From assembly GCF_013114825.1 (NCBI RefSeq), contig NZ_JAAVLX010000008.1, forward strand, positions 186,001 through 250,000: a stretch of DNA of 64,000 nucleotides, written 5' to 3'. Below are positions 1 to 7,222 of this stretch, piece by piece (the stretch's first letter is position 1; each line of letters begins with the position of its first letter). Origin of the DNA: Bradyrhizobium australiense. GTDB lineage: Bacteria > Pseudomonadota > Alphaproteobacteria > Rhizobiales > Xanthobacteraceae. Both the position numbers and the translations under genes were made by a program. The notes under the pieces were generated by a model that worked only from the letters and a program-made list of their open reading frames with translations, was not told where the DNA came from and did no database searches.

Positions 1-1145
1 TGCGCGCGCAGATAATAGGCATCGTAATAGCCGGCAGAGAGCACATAGGTTCCGATCATGACGCGGCGGCGCACTTCATCGCCAAAACCTTCGGCGCGGG
101 TGTTCTCGTACAATTCGCCAATCGAGCGTCCGGGCACGCGCAAGCCGTACCGCACGCCATCATAGCGGGCGAGATTGGACGAGGCTTCCGCCGGCGCCAC
201 GATGTAATAGGCCGGTAGCGCATATTTGGTGTGCGGCAGCGACACCTCGACCAGTTCGGCACCGGCCGCCTTCAGCCAGCCAGCGCCCTCGGTCCAGAGC
301 TTTTCGATTTCCGCCGGCATGCCGTCGAGGCGATATTCCTTCGGAATACCGATCTTGATCCCCTTCACCGACTTGCCGACGGCGGCTTCGTAATCGGGCA
401 CGCCGATATCGACGGAGGTCGTGTCCTTGGGGTCGTGGCCCGCCATCGAACGCATCAGGATCGCAGCATCGCGCGTGGTGCGCGCGATCGGGCCGGCCTG
501 ATCGAGCGAAGACGCGAACGCCACGATGCCCCAACGCGAGCAGCGCCCATAAGTCGGCTTGACGCCGACGGTTGCGGTGAAGGCGGCGGGCTGACGGATC
601 GAACCGCCGGTGTCGGTTGCGGTCGCGCCCATGCAGAGCAGCGCGGCCACCGCAGAGGCCGATCCACCGGAGGAACCGCCTGGCACCAGCGTGGTGTTGG
701 AGCCTTCGCGCCGCCACGGATTGACCACCGGGCCGAAACAGGACGTCTCGTTCGAAGAGCCCATCGCGAACTCATCGTTGTTGAGCTTGCCGAGCATCAC
801 CGCGCCGTCGCGCCAGAGCTGCGAGGTGACGGTTGATTCATACGGCGGCACGAAGTTGCCGAGGATCTTTGAGCAGGCCGTGGTGCGCACGTCTTTCGTT
901 GCGAACAGATCCTTGATGCCGAGCGGAATGCCGGCGAGCGGCCCACCCTCGCCTTTTGTGATCTTGGCGTCGATCGCGCGCGCCATGGCGCGGGCCTGAT
1001 CCGGCGTTTCCAGCACGAAGGCGTTGAGCGAACGCGCCGCTTCCATCGCGGCGAGATGCGCGTCCGTCAGTTCAAGCGAGGTGAAAGACTTGTTCGCGAG
1101 GCCAGATCTAGCCTCGGCGATGGTCAAAGATGTCAGGTCGGTCAT
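1..1145 (-). CDS. gatA: Glu-tRNA(Gln)/Asp-tRNA(Asn) amidotransferase subunit A, 3' end cut off by window
   Basis: Catalytic amidase subunit of the GatCAB complex, which amidates misacylated Glu-tRNA(Gln) or Asp-tRNA(Asn) in the cytoplasm. Translating the minus strand from the ATG at 1145 gives MTDLTSLTIAEARSGL, a GIKD segment carrying the Lys of the Ser-cisSer-Lys triad, the Gly/Ser-rich amidase signature (PGGSSGGSA) and the late motif YVLSAGYYDAYYL. About 381 codons are present; the family is about 490 residues, so the C-terminal fifth lies outside the window. The start overlaps the stop of the upstream small gene by four bases (ATGA, 1142-1145), and gatC lies just beyond, so this is a gatC-small ORF-gatA operon with likely translational coupling. 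Confidence 0.97.
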   Translation of the reverse strand, partial: MTDLTSLTIAEARSGLANKSFTSLELTDAHLAAMEAARSLNAFVLETPDQARAMARAIDAKITKGEGGPLAGIPLGIKDLFATKDVRTTACSKILGNFVPPYESTVTSQLWRDGAVMLGKLNNDEFAMGSSNETSCFGPVVNPWRREGSNTTLVPGGSSGGSASAVAALLCMGATATDTGGSIRQPAAFTATVGVKPTYGRCSRWGIVAFASSLDQAGPIARTTRDAAILMRSMAGHDPKDTTSVDIGVPDYEAAVGKSVKGIKIGIPKEYRLDGMPAEIEKLWTEGAGWLKAAGAELVEVSLPHTKYALPAYYIVAPAEASSNLARYDGVRYGLRVPGRSIGELYENTRAEGFGDEVRRRVMIGTYVLSAGYYDAYYLRA

Positions 1146-1348
1146 TTATTGATCGGGCTGCAGAAGAACGGAGAAAGCGTCTTGTCGTTGGCGGGATCGT
1201 TGGCACGCGCCTTGTCGGCTGCCTCGAGTTGATCGAGCACGGCGTCCATCGCCTTGTCGGGATCGGCGGCCTTGCCCTGCCGCTCCATCGCGTCGAGATA
1301 ATTCATGTAGGCCTGATAGGCCTTTTCATCGTCGCAGAGCAGACACAT
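1142..1348 (-). CDS. Small CxxC protein between gatC and gatA
   Basis: A 68-residue protein of unknown function. It opens MCLLCDDEKAYQAYMNYL, so a CxxC pair sits at residues 2 and 5, followed by an Ala/Asp/Lys-rich helical region and a third Cys near the end (FFCSPINK). There is no signal peptide or membrane segment. Its stop overlaps the gatA start by four bases and it is on the same strand as gatC, which supports real translation. A metal-binding or redox role is only a guess from the CxxC pair. Confidence 0.75.
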   Translation of the reverse strand: MCLLCDDEKAYQAYMNYLDAMERQGKAADPDKAMDAVLDQLEAADKARANDPANDKTLSPFFCSPINK

Positions 1349-1364
1349 CGGAAGACTCTTTTGT

Positions 1365-1413
1365 TTGACGCGTTTTCTTCACGCGAACCGGCACCCACTT
1401 CGCTCGAAAACGC
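1365..1413. repeat. Palindromic intergenic repeat, GCGTTTTC/GAAAACGC family, copy 1
   Basis: Outer arms GCGTTTTC (1370-1377) and GAAAACGC (1406-1413) enclose inner arms GCGAA and TTCGC, so the unit can form a double hairpin. A second copy at 22643-22691 matches over nearly its whole length. This copy lies between gatC and the small CxxC gene, on the transcribed strand of that operon. Confidence 0.85.
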
Positions 1414-1419
1414 TACGCG

Positions 1420-1707
1420 CTACTCGACCACCTTTGGCACCAGGAAAAAATGGTTTTGCGTCTCCGGCGCATTCCTGACGATGTCGTCGGGAATCTCGCC
1501 GTCATTGACCACATCCTGCCGCTTCTTCATTTCCATCGGGGTCACCGAGGTCATCGGCTCGACGCCGTCGACATTCACTTCCGAAAGCTGCTCCACGAAA
1601 GCCAGCATCGCGTTCAATTCGCCCTGCAGATGGGGAACCTCGGCCTCGGTGACCGCAATCCGCGCCAGATGCGCGATGCGGCGAACGGTGGCGGCATCAA
1701 CGGACAT
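1420..1707 (-). CDS. gatC: Glu-tRNA(Gln)/Asp-tRNA(Asn) amidotransferase subunit C
   Basis: Small subunit that stabilises GatA in the GatCAB amidotransferase. The 95-residue product begins MSVDAATVRRIAHLARI, the conserved GatC N-terminus, and contains MLAFVEQLSEV and the VEPMTSVTP motif that threads between GatA and GatB. A longer reading from 1737 adds ten residues (MRILHSRPIF) that do not resemble the family, so the start at 1707 is preferred. It is first in the operon with the CxxC gene and gatA. Confidence 0.95.
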   Translation of the reverse strand: MSVDAATVRRIAHLARIAVTEAEVPHLQGELNAMLAFVEQLSEVNVDGVEPMTSVTPMEMKKRQDVVNDGEIPDDIVRNAPETQNHFFLVPKVVE

Positions 1708-1953
1708 AAATATAGGCCTCGAATGGAGAATTCGCATCCGCCGTATAGCAGAGGCCGCTTTTGCGCTGCAACCACGAGAACGGGCGGCCGCGAGACCTTT
1801 CGGTCACCCCCCGCCCGAACAGACAAGATTTTGTGTGCGAAGCACAGATTTCTTGCGCAAAGCACCCTGACGAAACCATTTTTGCCCCCTTACGTAGTCC
1901 TCCAGAGACAGTCGGGGGATGTAGTCGCGGCCGGAACATCGGGAGGCCGTGTC

Positions 1954-2064
1954 ATGTCGACCACCGAAAATGACCGCGCCGGATCGGAAAGCTGGGATCC
2001 GGCCCTCTGGTCCATCGGGACCGTTCTCGGCGTCGCGATCGTCTATCTCGCCTGCTTAACCTGA
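1954..2064 (+). CDS. Small single-pass membrane protein (36 aa)
   Basis: A 36-residue ORF starting MSTTENDRAGSESWDPALW and ending in one hydrophobic helix (IGTVLGVAIVYLACL). A good ribosome site (GGGAGG, 1941-1946) sits seven bases before the ATG. The next small gene starts 18 bases after its stop behind another strong site (GGGAGGAGAG, 2071-2080), so the two probably form one transcript. Function unknown. Confidence 0.6.
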   Translation: MSTTENDRAGSESWDPALWSIGTVLGVAIVYLACLT

Positions 2065-2082
2065 CCGAACGGGAGGAGAGCC

Positions 2083-2247
2083 ATGTCCCGGGCTAAAATC
2101 CTGCAGGAAAAGGCGGAAATGTTCGAACGCCGTGCCGAAAATGCGACCGATCCCATCTCCAGGCAGCACTACAAGGAGATGGCCGCACATTACCGATCGC
2201 TGGCCGCCGAGCATCTCGATGTGAGGCGCGACGAACCCGCGCACTGA
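2083..2247 (+). CDS. Small charged helical protein (54 aa)
   Basis: A 54-residue, strongly helical and charged protein (MSRAKILQEKAEMFERRAEN..., then EMAAHYRSLAAEHL). The ATG follows a near-perfect ribosome site at 2071-2080. It shares a spaced pattern (AE-x-x-A-x-x-A-x-D ... MA-x-x-YR-x-x-AE-x-L) with the small protein at 11635-11802, so the two look like distant paralogues. Cytoplasmic; function unknown. It ends 18 bases before the convergent oxidoreductase gene. Confidence 0.65.
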   Translation: MSRAKILQEKAEMFERRAENATDPISRQHYKEMAAHYRSLAAEHLDVRRDEPAH

Positions 2248-2265
2248 ACGGACTGGTGCGGCGGC

Positions 2266-3342
2266 TTAGCCGGCCAACGTACCAAACCGCGCCAGCGCAG
2301 CGCCCGCGAGTGAACGGGTCAATTCCGCCGCCGCCATCTCGCGCCCCATCCGCACCGCCTGTCCGGCCCACAGATTGGTGAAATCGACCTTGCCGAGCTT
2401 TTCGGCCGCCGCCTTTAGCGGCGCGAGCGCGGTTGCGGCATGCGGGAACGCAGGCGCATCCGGCGAAATCGGTCCGACCTCGCGCATGACACGGTTGGCA
2501 ACGCCACGCGCGGGCCGGCCGGTCATGACGTTGGTAATGACGGTGGAATCGTCATGCGCTTGGGCCAGCGCGGTGCGCGCAGGTCCGATCACCTTGGATT
2601 CAGGACAGCGCAGATAAGCGCTGCCGATCTGCACACCGGACGCGCCGAGTGCGAAGGCCGCCGCAATGCCGCGCCCGTCCGCAATACCGCCGGCCGCGAT
2701 TACCGGCACCTTCACCGCATCGACGACCTGCGGCACCAGCGCGAACGTGCCGGGCTGCTGGGCGATATTATCCGTCAGGAACATGCCGCGGTGGCCGCCC
2801 GCTTCGGCGCCTTGCGCGATAATGACGTCGGCGCCGTTCTCTTCCAGCCAGATCGCTTCCTTCACGATGGTCGCCGACGACATCACGATCGATCCCGCCG
2901 CCTTGACGCGCTTGACCAGCGCCGGATCTGGCAAGCCGAAATGAAAGCTGACCACTTCCGGCTTCAACTCTTCGACGACGGCGCACATCGCCTCATCGAA
3001 CGGCGCGCGGTTAGCGGCGCTGACGGGCGCGGCAGGATCGATGCCCAATTCCTTGTAATAAGAGCCAAGCCGCGCCTTCCATCCGGCCTCGCGCACGGGA
3101 TCGGCATCGGCCGGCGTGTGGCAGAAGAAGTTCATGTTGATGGGTGTCGTGACCCGCTGGCGGATAATGTTGACCTGCTCGCGCGCCTTTTCCGCCGTGA
3201 TCATCGCGCACGGCAGCGAGCCCAGCGCCCCGCCCTGCGCCGCCGCAATCACCAGTTCGGCGTCCATGATGCCGGCCATCGGCGCCAGCACGATCGGGAA
3301 TTCGGTCTTGAAGAGGTCGATGATCCGGCGGTCTGGCCACAT
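2266..3342 (-). CDS. Nitronate monooxygenase family flavoprotein (NMO/YrpB-like), copy 1
   Basis: An FMN-dependent TIM-barrel oxidoreductase of the nitronate monooxygenase / 2-nitropropane dioxygenase family, 358 residues. Visible family features are the N-terminal FPIVLAPMAG strand, VVSFHFGLP, the phosphate-binding IIAQGAEAGGHRG, and VIAAGGIADGRG followed by GASGVQIGSAYL. Members oxidise alkyl nitronates or act as NAD(P)H:quinone reductases; the substrate here cannot be told. It starts 40 bases after the stop of a second family member on the same strand, so the pair is probably one operon, controlled by the divergent LysR gene. Confidence 0.88.
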   Translation of the reverse strand: MWPDRRIIDLFKTEFPIVLAPMAGIMDAELVIAAAQGGALGSLPCAMITAEKAREQVNIIRQRVTTPINMNFFCHTPADADPVREAGWKARLGSYYKELGIDPAAPVSAANRAPFDEAMCAVVEELKPEVVSFHFGLPDPALVKRVKAAGSIVMSSATIVKEAIWLEENGADVIIAQGAEAGGHRGMFLTDNIAQQPGTFALVPQVVDAVKVPVIAAGGIADGRGIAAAFALGASGVQIGSAYLRCPESKVIGPARTALAQAHDDSTVITNVMTGRPARGVANRVMREVGPISPDAPAFPHAATALAPLKAAAEKLGKVDFTNLWAGQAVRMGREMAAAELTRSLAGAALARFGTLAG

Positions 3343-3381
3343 GGTTCTGCTCGCTTGAAATGAATTGATGGTGGGTGAAGG

Positions 3382-4362
3382 TTAGGCGGCAACGGAATTC
3401 CGCCGCCCGCCCAGTATCTGCTCTGCCTCAGTGACGATCCTGTCAACGATCTCGCCGGCCGGCGGGATATCGCGGATCAGCCCGACGGCTTCGCCCGCAA
3501 TGACAGCGGCGATGTCAAAATTTCCCGCCGCCTTCGCCGCCGCATATTCCGCCGCGACCGCTTTGATGTTCTGCATCAGTTCGACCTCGCGTCCCATCCA
3601 GCGTCGCGCATGATCGTTGATCAGACAGCGGCCGGTAAACGGTGCCGGCCAGACATTGTTGCGCGAGAGATCAAAGATGATGCCGCGAACGCTGTTGCCG
3701 CTCGAGGCCGCGCAGATCCGCTGCTTGGCTTCCTCTGCCCCGTCACATTCAACGCTGGCGTAGAAGCGCGTGCCGAGCAGCACGCCGGACGCGCCCAGCA
3801 TCATCATCGCCGCGAGCCCGCGGCCATCGCCGATTCCGCCGGCGGCTGCGACCGGTACGCGGCCGGCCGCGAGATCGACGATCGCCGGCACGATGTCGAT
3901 GATGGTGCGCGACGCGCCATGGCCGCCGGCTTCCGTTCCCTGCGCGATCAGAATGTCGGCGCCTGCATCGAGCGCCTGCCGCGCCATCGCCTCGTCCTGA
4001 ACCTGGCAAATCAACAACGTACCTGACGCCTTGATGCGCGGCGCAAAGGGCTTGGGATCGCCGAACGAAAGCATGATCGCGCGCGGCCCGGCTTCGAGCG
4101 CTATATCCAGAAGCTGCGGCTGCTTCGCAAGGCTCCAGGTGATAAAGCCAATGCCGAAGGGATCAGAGACATCGGCAAGCTTGGCCGTCTCCTGCTCCAG
4201 CCACGCCCGGTCGCCATAGCCGCCGCCGAGTATGCCGAAACCGCCGGCCGCACTGACGGCCGCAGTCAGGCGCGCGCCCGCAATCACATCCATCGGCGCC
4301 GACAGGATCGGATGCTGGATGCCCAGACGGTCAGTCAACGGCGTGAAGATCGGCATGTCCAC
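3382..4362 (-). CDS. Nitronate monooxygenase family flavoprotein, copy 2
   Basis: A second FMN TIM-barrel enzyme of the NMO/FabK-like family, 326 residues. Signatures are HPILSAPMDVIAG, AIMLSFGDPK, ILIAQGTEAGGHG and VAAAGGIGDGRGLAA followed by GASGVLLGTRFYAS. It is clearly diverged from the downstream copy, so this is an old tandem pair and not a recent duplication. The first gene of the pair, it faces the LysR gene across a 97-base gap. MDMP at 4362 is used; a start two codons later is possible. Confidence 0.88.
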   Translation of the reverse strand: MDMPIFTPLTDRLGIQHPILSAPMDVIAGARLTAAVSAAGGFGILGGGYGDRAWLEQETAKLADVSDPFGIGFITWSLAKQPQLLDIALEAGPRAIMLSFGDPKPFAPRIKASGTLLICQVQDEAMARQALDAGADILIAQGTEAGGHGASRTIIDIVPAIVDLAAGRVPVAAAGGIGDGRGLAAMMMLGASGVLLGTRFYASVECDGAEEAKQRICAASSGNSVRGIIFDLSRNNVWPAPFTGRCLINDHARRWMGREVELMQNIKAVAAEYAAAKAAGNFDIAAVIAGEAVGLIRDIPPAGEIVDRIVTEAEQILGGRRNSVAA

Positions 4363-4398
4363 TCCCTGAAATCTGGACAGCGATATTAGGCCGAACTA

Positions 4399-4415
4399 TC
4401 ATTCTCCAAAAATGA
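4399..4415. promoter_or_regulatory. Candidate LysR-type operator (inverted repeat)
   Basis: The only clear dyad in the 97-base gap between the NMO pair and the LysR gene is TCATT-N7-AATGA. It includes T-N11-A spacings as in LysR sites. Position and symmetry fit binding by the adjacent regulator; this is inference. Confidence 0.4.
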
Positions 4416-4459
4416 ATACTTAAGAACGCTTCCATCTCTAAAACAAAACGGAATTCGCC

Positions 4460-5341
4460 ATGGAATTGAGCGACCTCCAGACCTTTTCGGCCGTCGCCCG
4501 GCTCGGCGGCATCACCCGCGCCGCCGACGAACTCAACACCGTGCAGTCCAATGTTACCCAACGTGTGAAGGCACTGGAGGCCGAGATCGGCACCGCGTTG
4601 TTCGAACGGCACAGCCGCGGCATGACGCTGACCGGCGCCGGTCGCCGCCTGCTACCCTATGCCGAGCGGATGGCGGCTCTGTCGCGCGAAGCAGTGCTGG
4701 CGGCGCGCGACGATGGCGACCCGAAGGGGCCTCTCTCCATTGGCTCGATGGAGACAACGGCCGCGGTGCGCCTGCCGTCTTTGCTCGCCGAATTTCATCG
4801 CCGCTTTCCGGCGGTGCAGTTGAGCCTGCGGACCTCGACAACGGCCGACCTTGTGGCCGGCGTGCTCAACGGCACGTTCGATGGCGCCTTCGTTGCCGGT
4901 CCGATCGAGCATGCCGAACTCGACGCGACGGTTGCCTTCCGCGAAGAACTGGTGCTGATCACGGCGCGGCGCTGGCAGAGCCTCGGCGCTTTACGCGCGG
5001 GTACACCAGGCTCGGGTCCGACTGCGCTGGTGTTCCGCACCGGATGCACTTACCGGCAGCGGCTCGAACAGGTGTTTTCGGAATTCGGCTGGCCGTCTTC
5101 CGCGCGGTTCGAACTCGGTACGCTCGACGGCATGATCGGCTGCGTCGCCGCCGACATGGGTGTGACGCTGTTGCCGCGCGCCGTCGTCGGGCGGAACGAC
5201 ACGGTCAACGTCCACACGCTGAACCCGACGCAGGCGCGCGTCGAGACACTCTTCATCACCCGTCGCACTGCCCATCAATACAGCGCCCTGCGGGGGTTTG
5301 TGTCTTGCCTGAACGGCAATGGCGAGGTTATCGCCGCCTGA
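4460..5341 (+). CDS. LysR family transcriptional regulator
   Basis: A 293-residue LysR-type regulator. The N-terminal winged helix-turn-helix covers about residues 1-60 (MELSDLQTFSAVARLGG, AADELNTVQSNVTQRV, LFERHSRGMTLTGAG), and a periplasmic-binding-like effector domain follows (LSIGSMETTAAVRLP). It is transcribed away from the NMO pair, the usual arrangement for a LysR activator of its neighbours. Its 3' end overlaps the convergent small membrane gene by 14 bases. The effector is unknown. Confidence 0.93.
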   Translation: MELSDLQTFSAVARLGGITRAADELNTVQSNVTQRVKALEAEIGTALFERHSRGMTLTGAGRRLLPYAERMAALSREAVLAARDDGDPKGPLSIGSMETTAAVRLPSLLAEFHRRFPAVQLSLRTSTTADLVAGVLNGTFDGAFVAGPIEHAELDATVAFREELVLITARRWQSLGALRAGTPGSGPTALVFRTGCTYRQRLEQVFSEFGWPSSARFELGTLDGMIGCVAADMGVTLLPRAVVGRNDTVNVHTLNPTQARVETLFITRRTAHQYSALRGFVSCLNGNGEVIAA

Positions 5342-5549
5342 CATACCAGCGCCGCAGCGCGACCCCGGCCCAGATCGCCTCGATGAAGCCAAACGGCCAG
5401 GCGCCCTGCAGAAATCCATACGCCGAGCCGAGCACACATGCGCCGGCGAAGGCGAGAATAAACAAGTGGCTGCGCTCCTCTAGCGCGTAAGCCACCAGCA
5501 TCGCGGTCACCGCGAATAAGCCGAACAGGTTAAGTGCGTCCATCGTCAT
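5328..5549 (-). CDS. Small two- or three-helix membrane protein
   Basis: A 73-residue hydrophobic protein, MTMDALNLFGLFAVTAMLVAY at the start, with a second segment near LFILAFAGACVLGSAYGF and a third near FGFIEAIWAGVALRR, ending in Arg-rich YVRRR. It resembles short bacterial membrane proteins of the CBU_0592 type, which lack an assigned function. Translation may begin at codon 3. It overlaps the 3' end of the LysR gene tail to tail, so their transcripts are antisense over that stretch. Confidence 0.65.
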   Translation of the reverse strand: MTMDALNLFGLFAVTAMLVAYALEERSHLFILAFAGACVLGSAYGFLQGAWPFGFIEAIWAGVALRRWYVRRR

Positions 5550-5648
5550 CTTCTCATCCCGCGTTCAGTTCACCCCACGCGAAATTGCTGACCGCCTTCG
5601 CTCAGTCGGGACAGCTACCCGCCCAAAACTCCAGCGCCACGACGGCAC

Positions 5649-6698
5649 TCAACCAACAAAGATACGTTCGACCAGCCAGTAGGTGCCGATCACCGCCACC
5701 GCCAGCGAGGCGATCCGCGGGGTCAGCCGCGCGCCGCGACCGCGTGATAACCACATCAGCGCCGGCAGGAAGACGACCACGAAAATTAGTTGCCCGATCT
5801 CGACGCCCACATTGAAACCCACCAATCCACGCGCCAGTGTCGCCCCCTTCAGGCCGAGTTCGCCAAGTACGGAGGCAAACCCGAAGCCGTGCACAAGGCC
5901 GAAACCGAAACTCCATATCCACCGCCTCCTGTCGGGCTCGGCCGCGAAAAGATTCTCCAGCGCCACCCAGACGATCGTAGCCGCAATCAGCGGCTCGATG
6001 ACGCGGTCGGGAATCGTAAAAATGCCCAGTGCCGCGACCGACAGCGTCACGCTGTGGGCCAATGTGAAGGCCGTGACGATGCGCACTACCGACCACGCAC
6101 CTCGCGCGGTGGCCAGCAGCGCAACCAGGAACAGCAGGTGGTCATAGCCGGTGAGAATGTGCTCGATGCCGAGCTTGACGAAGTCGAACCAGCCCGTCGC
6201 GACGGTGCGGTCGATTTCCACAGTGACAGATCTCGACTCCTCCCCGAAAATCACCTGCCGCTCGCCGCTCGGCGTGCGAAGATTGCCGAGGGTTTGGTAG
6301 TGCTCGCCCAGAAAGGCGCGCCAGTCCTCGGTGATATCGAGACGGCCATGTGAAGAGTCGCAGGTGAAGTCGATCTCGATTGTTGCGCGGGTCTCGTTGG
6401 TGCCGGCGCCGCCAATGCGCACCCGTCCGGCCCGGCAGTGTCCGCCGTCGAGGGCCACTGTGACGCTCCTGCGCGCCGCTTCGGCCGCCACTTCCGCTGC
6501 TCCACGATCAGCATTGGCGGCGGCAGTGAGGATCTCCGCCGAGGCTGCCGGCAGTTCAGGCAAGGCGAGCGAGAGCGCGTAGAGCATCCGGCCGCCAGTG
6601 AATTCGATGCGCAATAGTCCCGTGGTGGTTACGTGCGCAAGCGCGCCGCAGCAGCCAATAAGCGTCAGCCAGAGGAGTGCCCATGGCGCGAGCCTCAT
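5649..6698 (-). CDS. HupE/UreJ family membrane protein, last gene of ABC/GldG operon
   Basis: About 349 residues. The start at 6698 is two bases after the upstream stop and is preceded by GGAGG. A signal peptide (MRLAPWALLWLTLIGCC...ALA) leads to an extracytoplasmic domain of about 150 residues, then a C-terminal HupE/UreJ-type membrane domain with GYDHLLFLVALL, FTLAHSVTLSVAAL and FGFGLVHGFGFASVL, whose histidines are typical of the family. HupE/UreJ proteins are linked to nickel uptake, but this long-N-terminus subfamily is widespread without hydrogenase or urease, and none is seen here. The operon suggests it works with the GldG-type transporter. Confidence 0.85.
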   Translation of the reverse strand: MRLAPWALLWLTLIGCCGALAHVTTTGLLRIEFTGGRMLYALSLALPELPAASAEILTAAANADRGAAEVAAEAARRSVTVALDGGHCRAGRVRIGGAGTNETRATIEIDFTCDSSHGRLDITEDWRAFLGEHYQTLGNLRTPSGERQVIFGEESRSVTVEIDRTVATGWFDFVKLGIEHILTGYDHLLFLVALLATARGAWSVVRIVTAFTLAHSVTLSVAALGIFTIPDRVIEPLIAATIVWVALENLFAAEPDRRRWIWSFGFGLVHGFGFASVLGELGLKGATLARGLVGFNVGVEIGQLIFVVVFLPALMWLSRGRGARLTPRIASLAVAVIGTYWLVERIFVG

Positions 6699-6700
6699 CG

Positions 6701-7222
6701 TCACGGTGGGCCTCCCGCCCGCTCCCATTCTTCGAGAACGAAGGCCGGCAACAGTGCGATCTCCTGACTTCCGTCAAGCCTCGCATAGTGCGACAGGCCC
6801 ATCGGATTGGTGCTGCCGAACGAAATCGCGAACACCGAAGCGCCGGGTCCGCTGACAACGACCCGAAGCCGGGGTGGCGCGAGACCGAACTGCGCCACGC
6901 CGACCCGCGCGACTTCCGCCTCCGTCAAGACGCGATCCGGTCCCGAGTTTCGAAGCAGCTTGAGCGCGCTGTCGAGGCGCGCCTCGAAGCCTGCCGCGGC
7001 TGCGCCTTGCGTCACGCGCCAGCCGGATTGCGTGCGCACAAAATGCCAATGGCCGCGCGAGGCGATTACATCGACCTCCCGCACGTCCTCGACCGGAATC
7101 GTCATCAGCCCCTTCGGCACGAAAGGCTCAAGCCCTGGACCACCGCGTCCGCCGGTAAACGCCAGCGCCGCGAGTATCCCCGTAGCGCCGAGCGCGGCAG
7201 CTGCCCAGGCCAGCCGGTTCAT
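6701..7222 (-). CDS. DUF4340-type membrane-anchored protein
   Basis: About 173 residues. The start at 7222 overlaps the GldG gene stop in an ATGA tetranucleotide; a start five codons earlier (7237) is also open. An N-terminal hydrophobic anchor (LAWAAAALGATGILAALAF) precedes a soluble domain with the DUF4340 pattern (VREVDVIASRGHWHFVRTQ, GWRVTQ, LTEAEVARVGVAQFGL, VFAISFGSTNPMGLSHYARL). DUF4340 proteins typically sit beside GldG-like ABC subunits, as here. Probably exposed outside the inner membrane; biochemical role unknown. Confidence 0.75.
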   Translation of the reverse strand: MNRLAWAAAALGATGILAALAFTGGRGGPGLEPFVPKGLMTIPVEDVREVDVIASRGHWHFVRTQSGWRVTQGAAAAGFEARLDSALKLLRNSGPDRVLTEAEVARVGVAQFGLAPPRLRVVVSGPGASVFAISFGSTNPMGLSHYARLDGSQEIALLPAFVLEEWERAGGPP

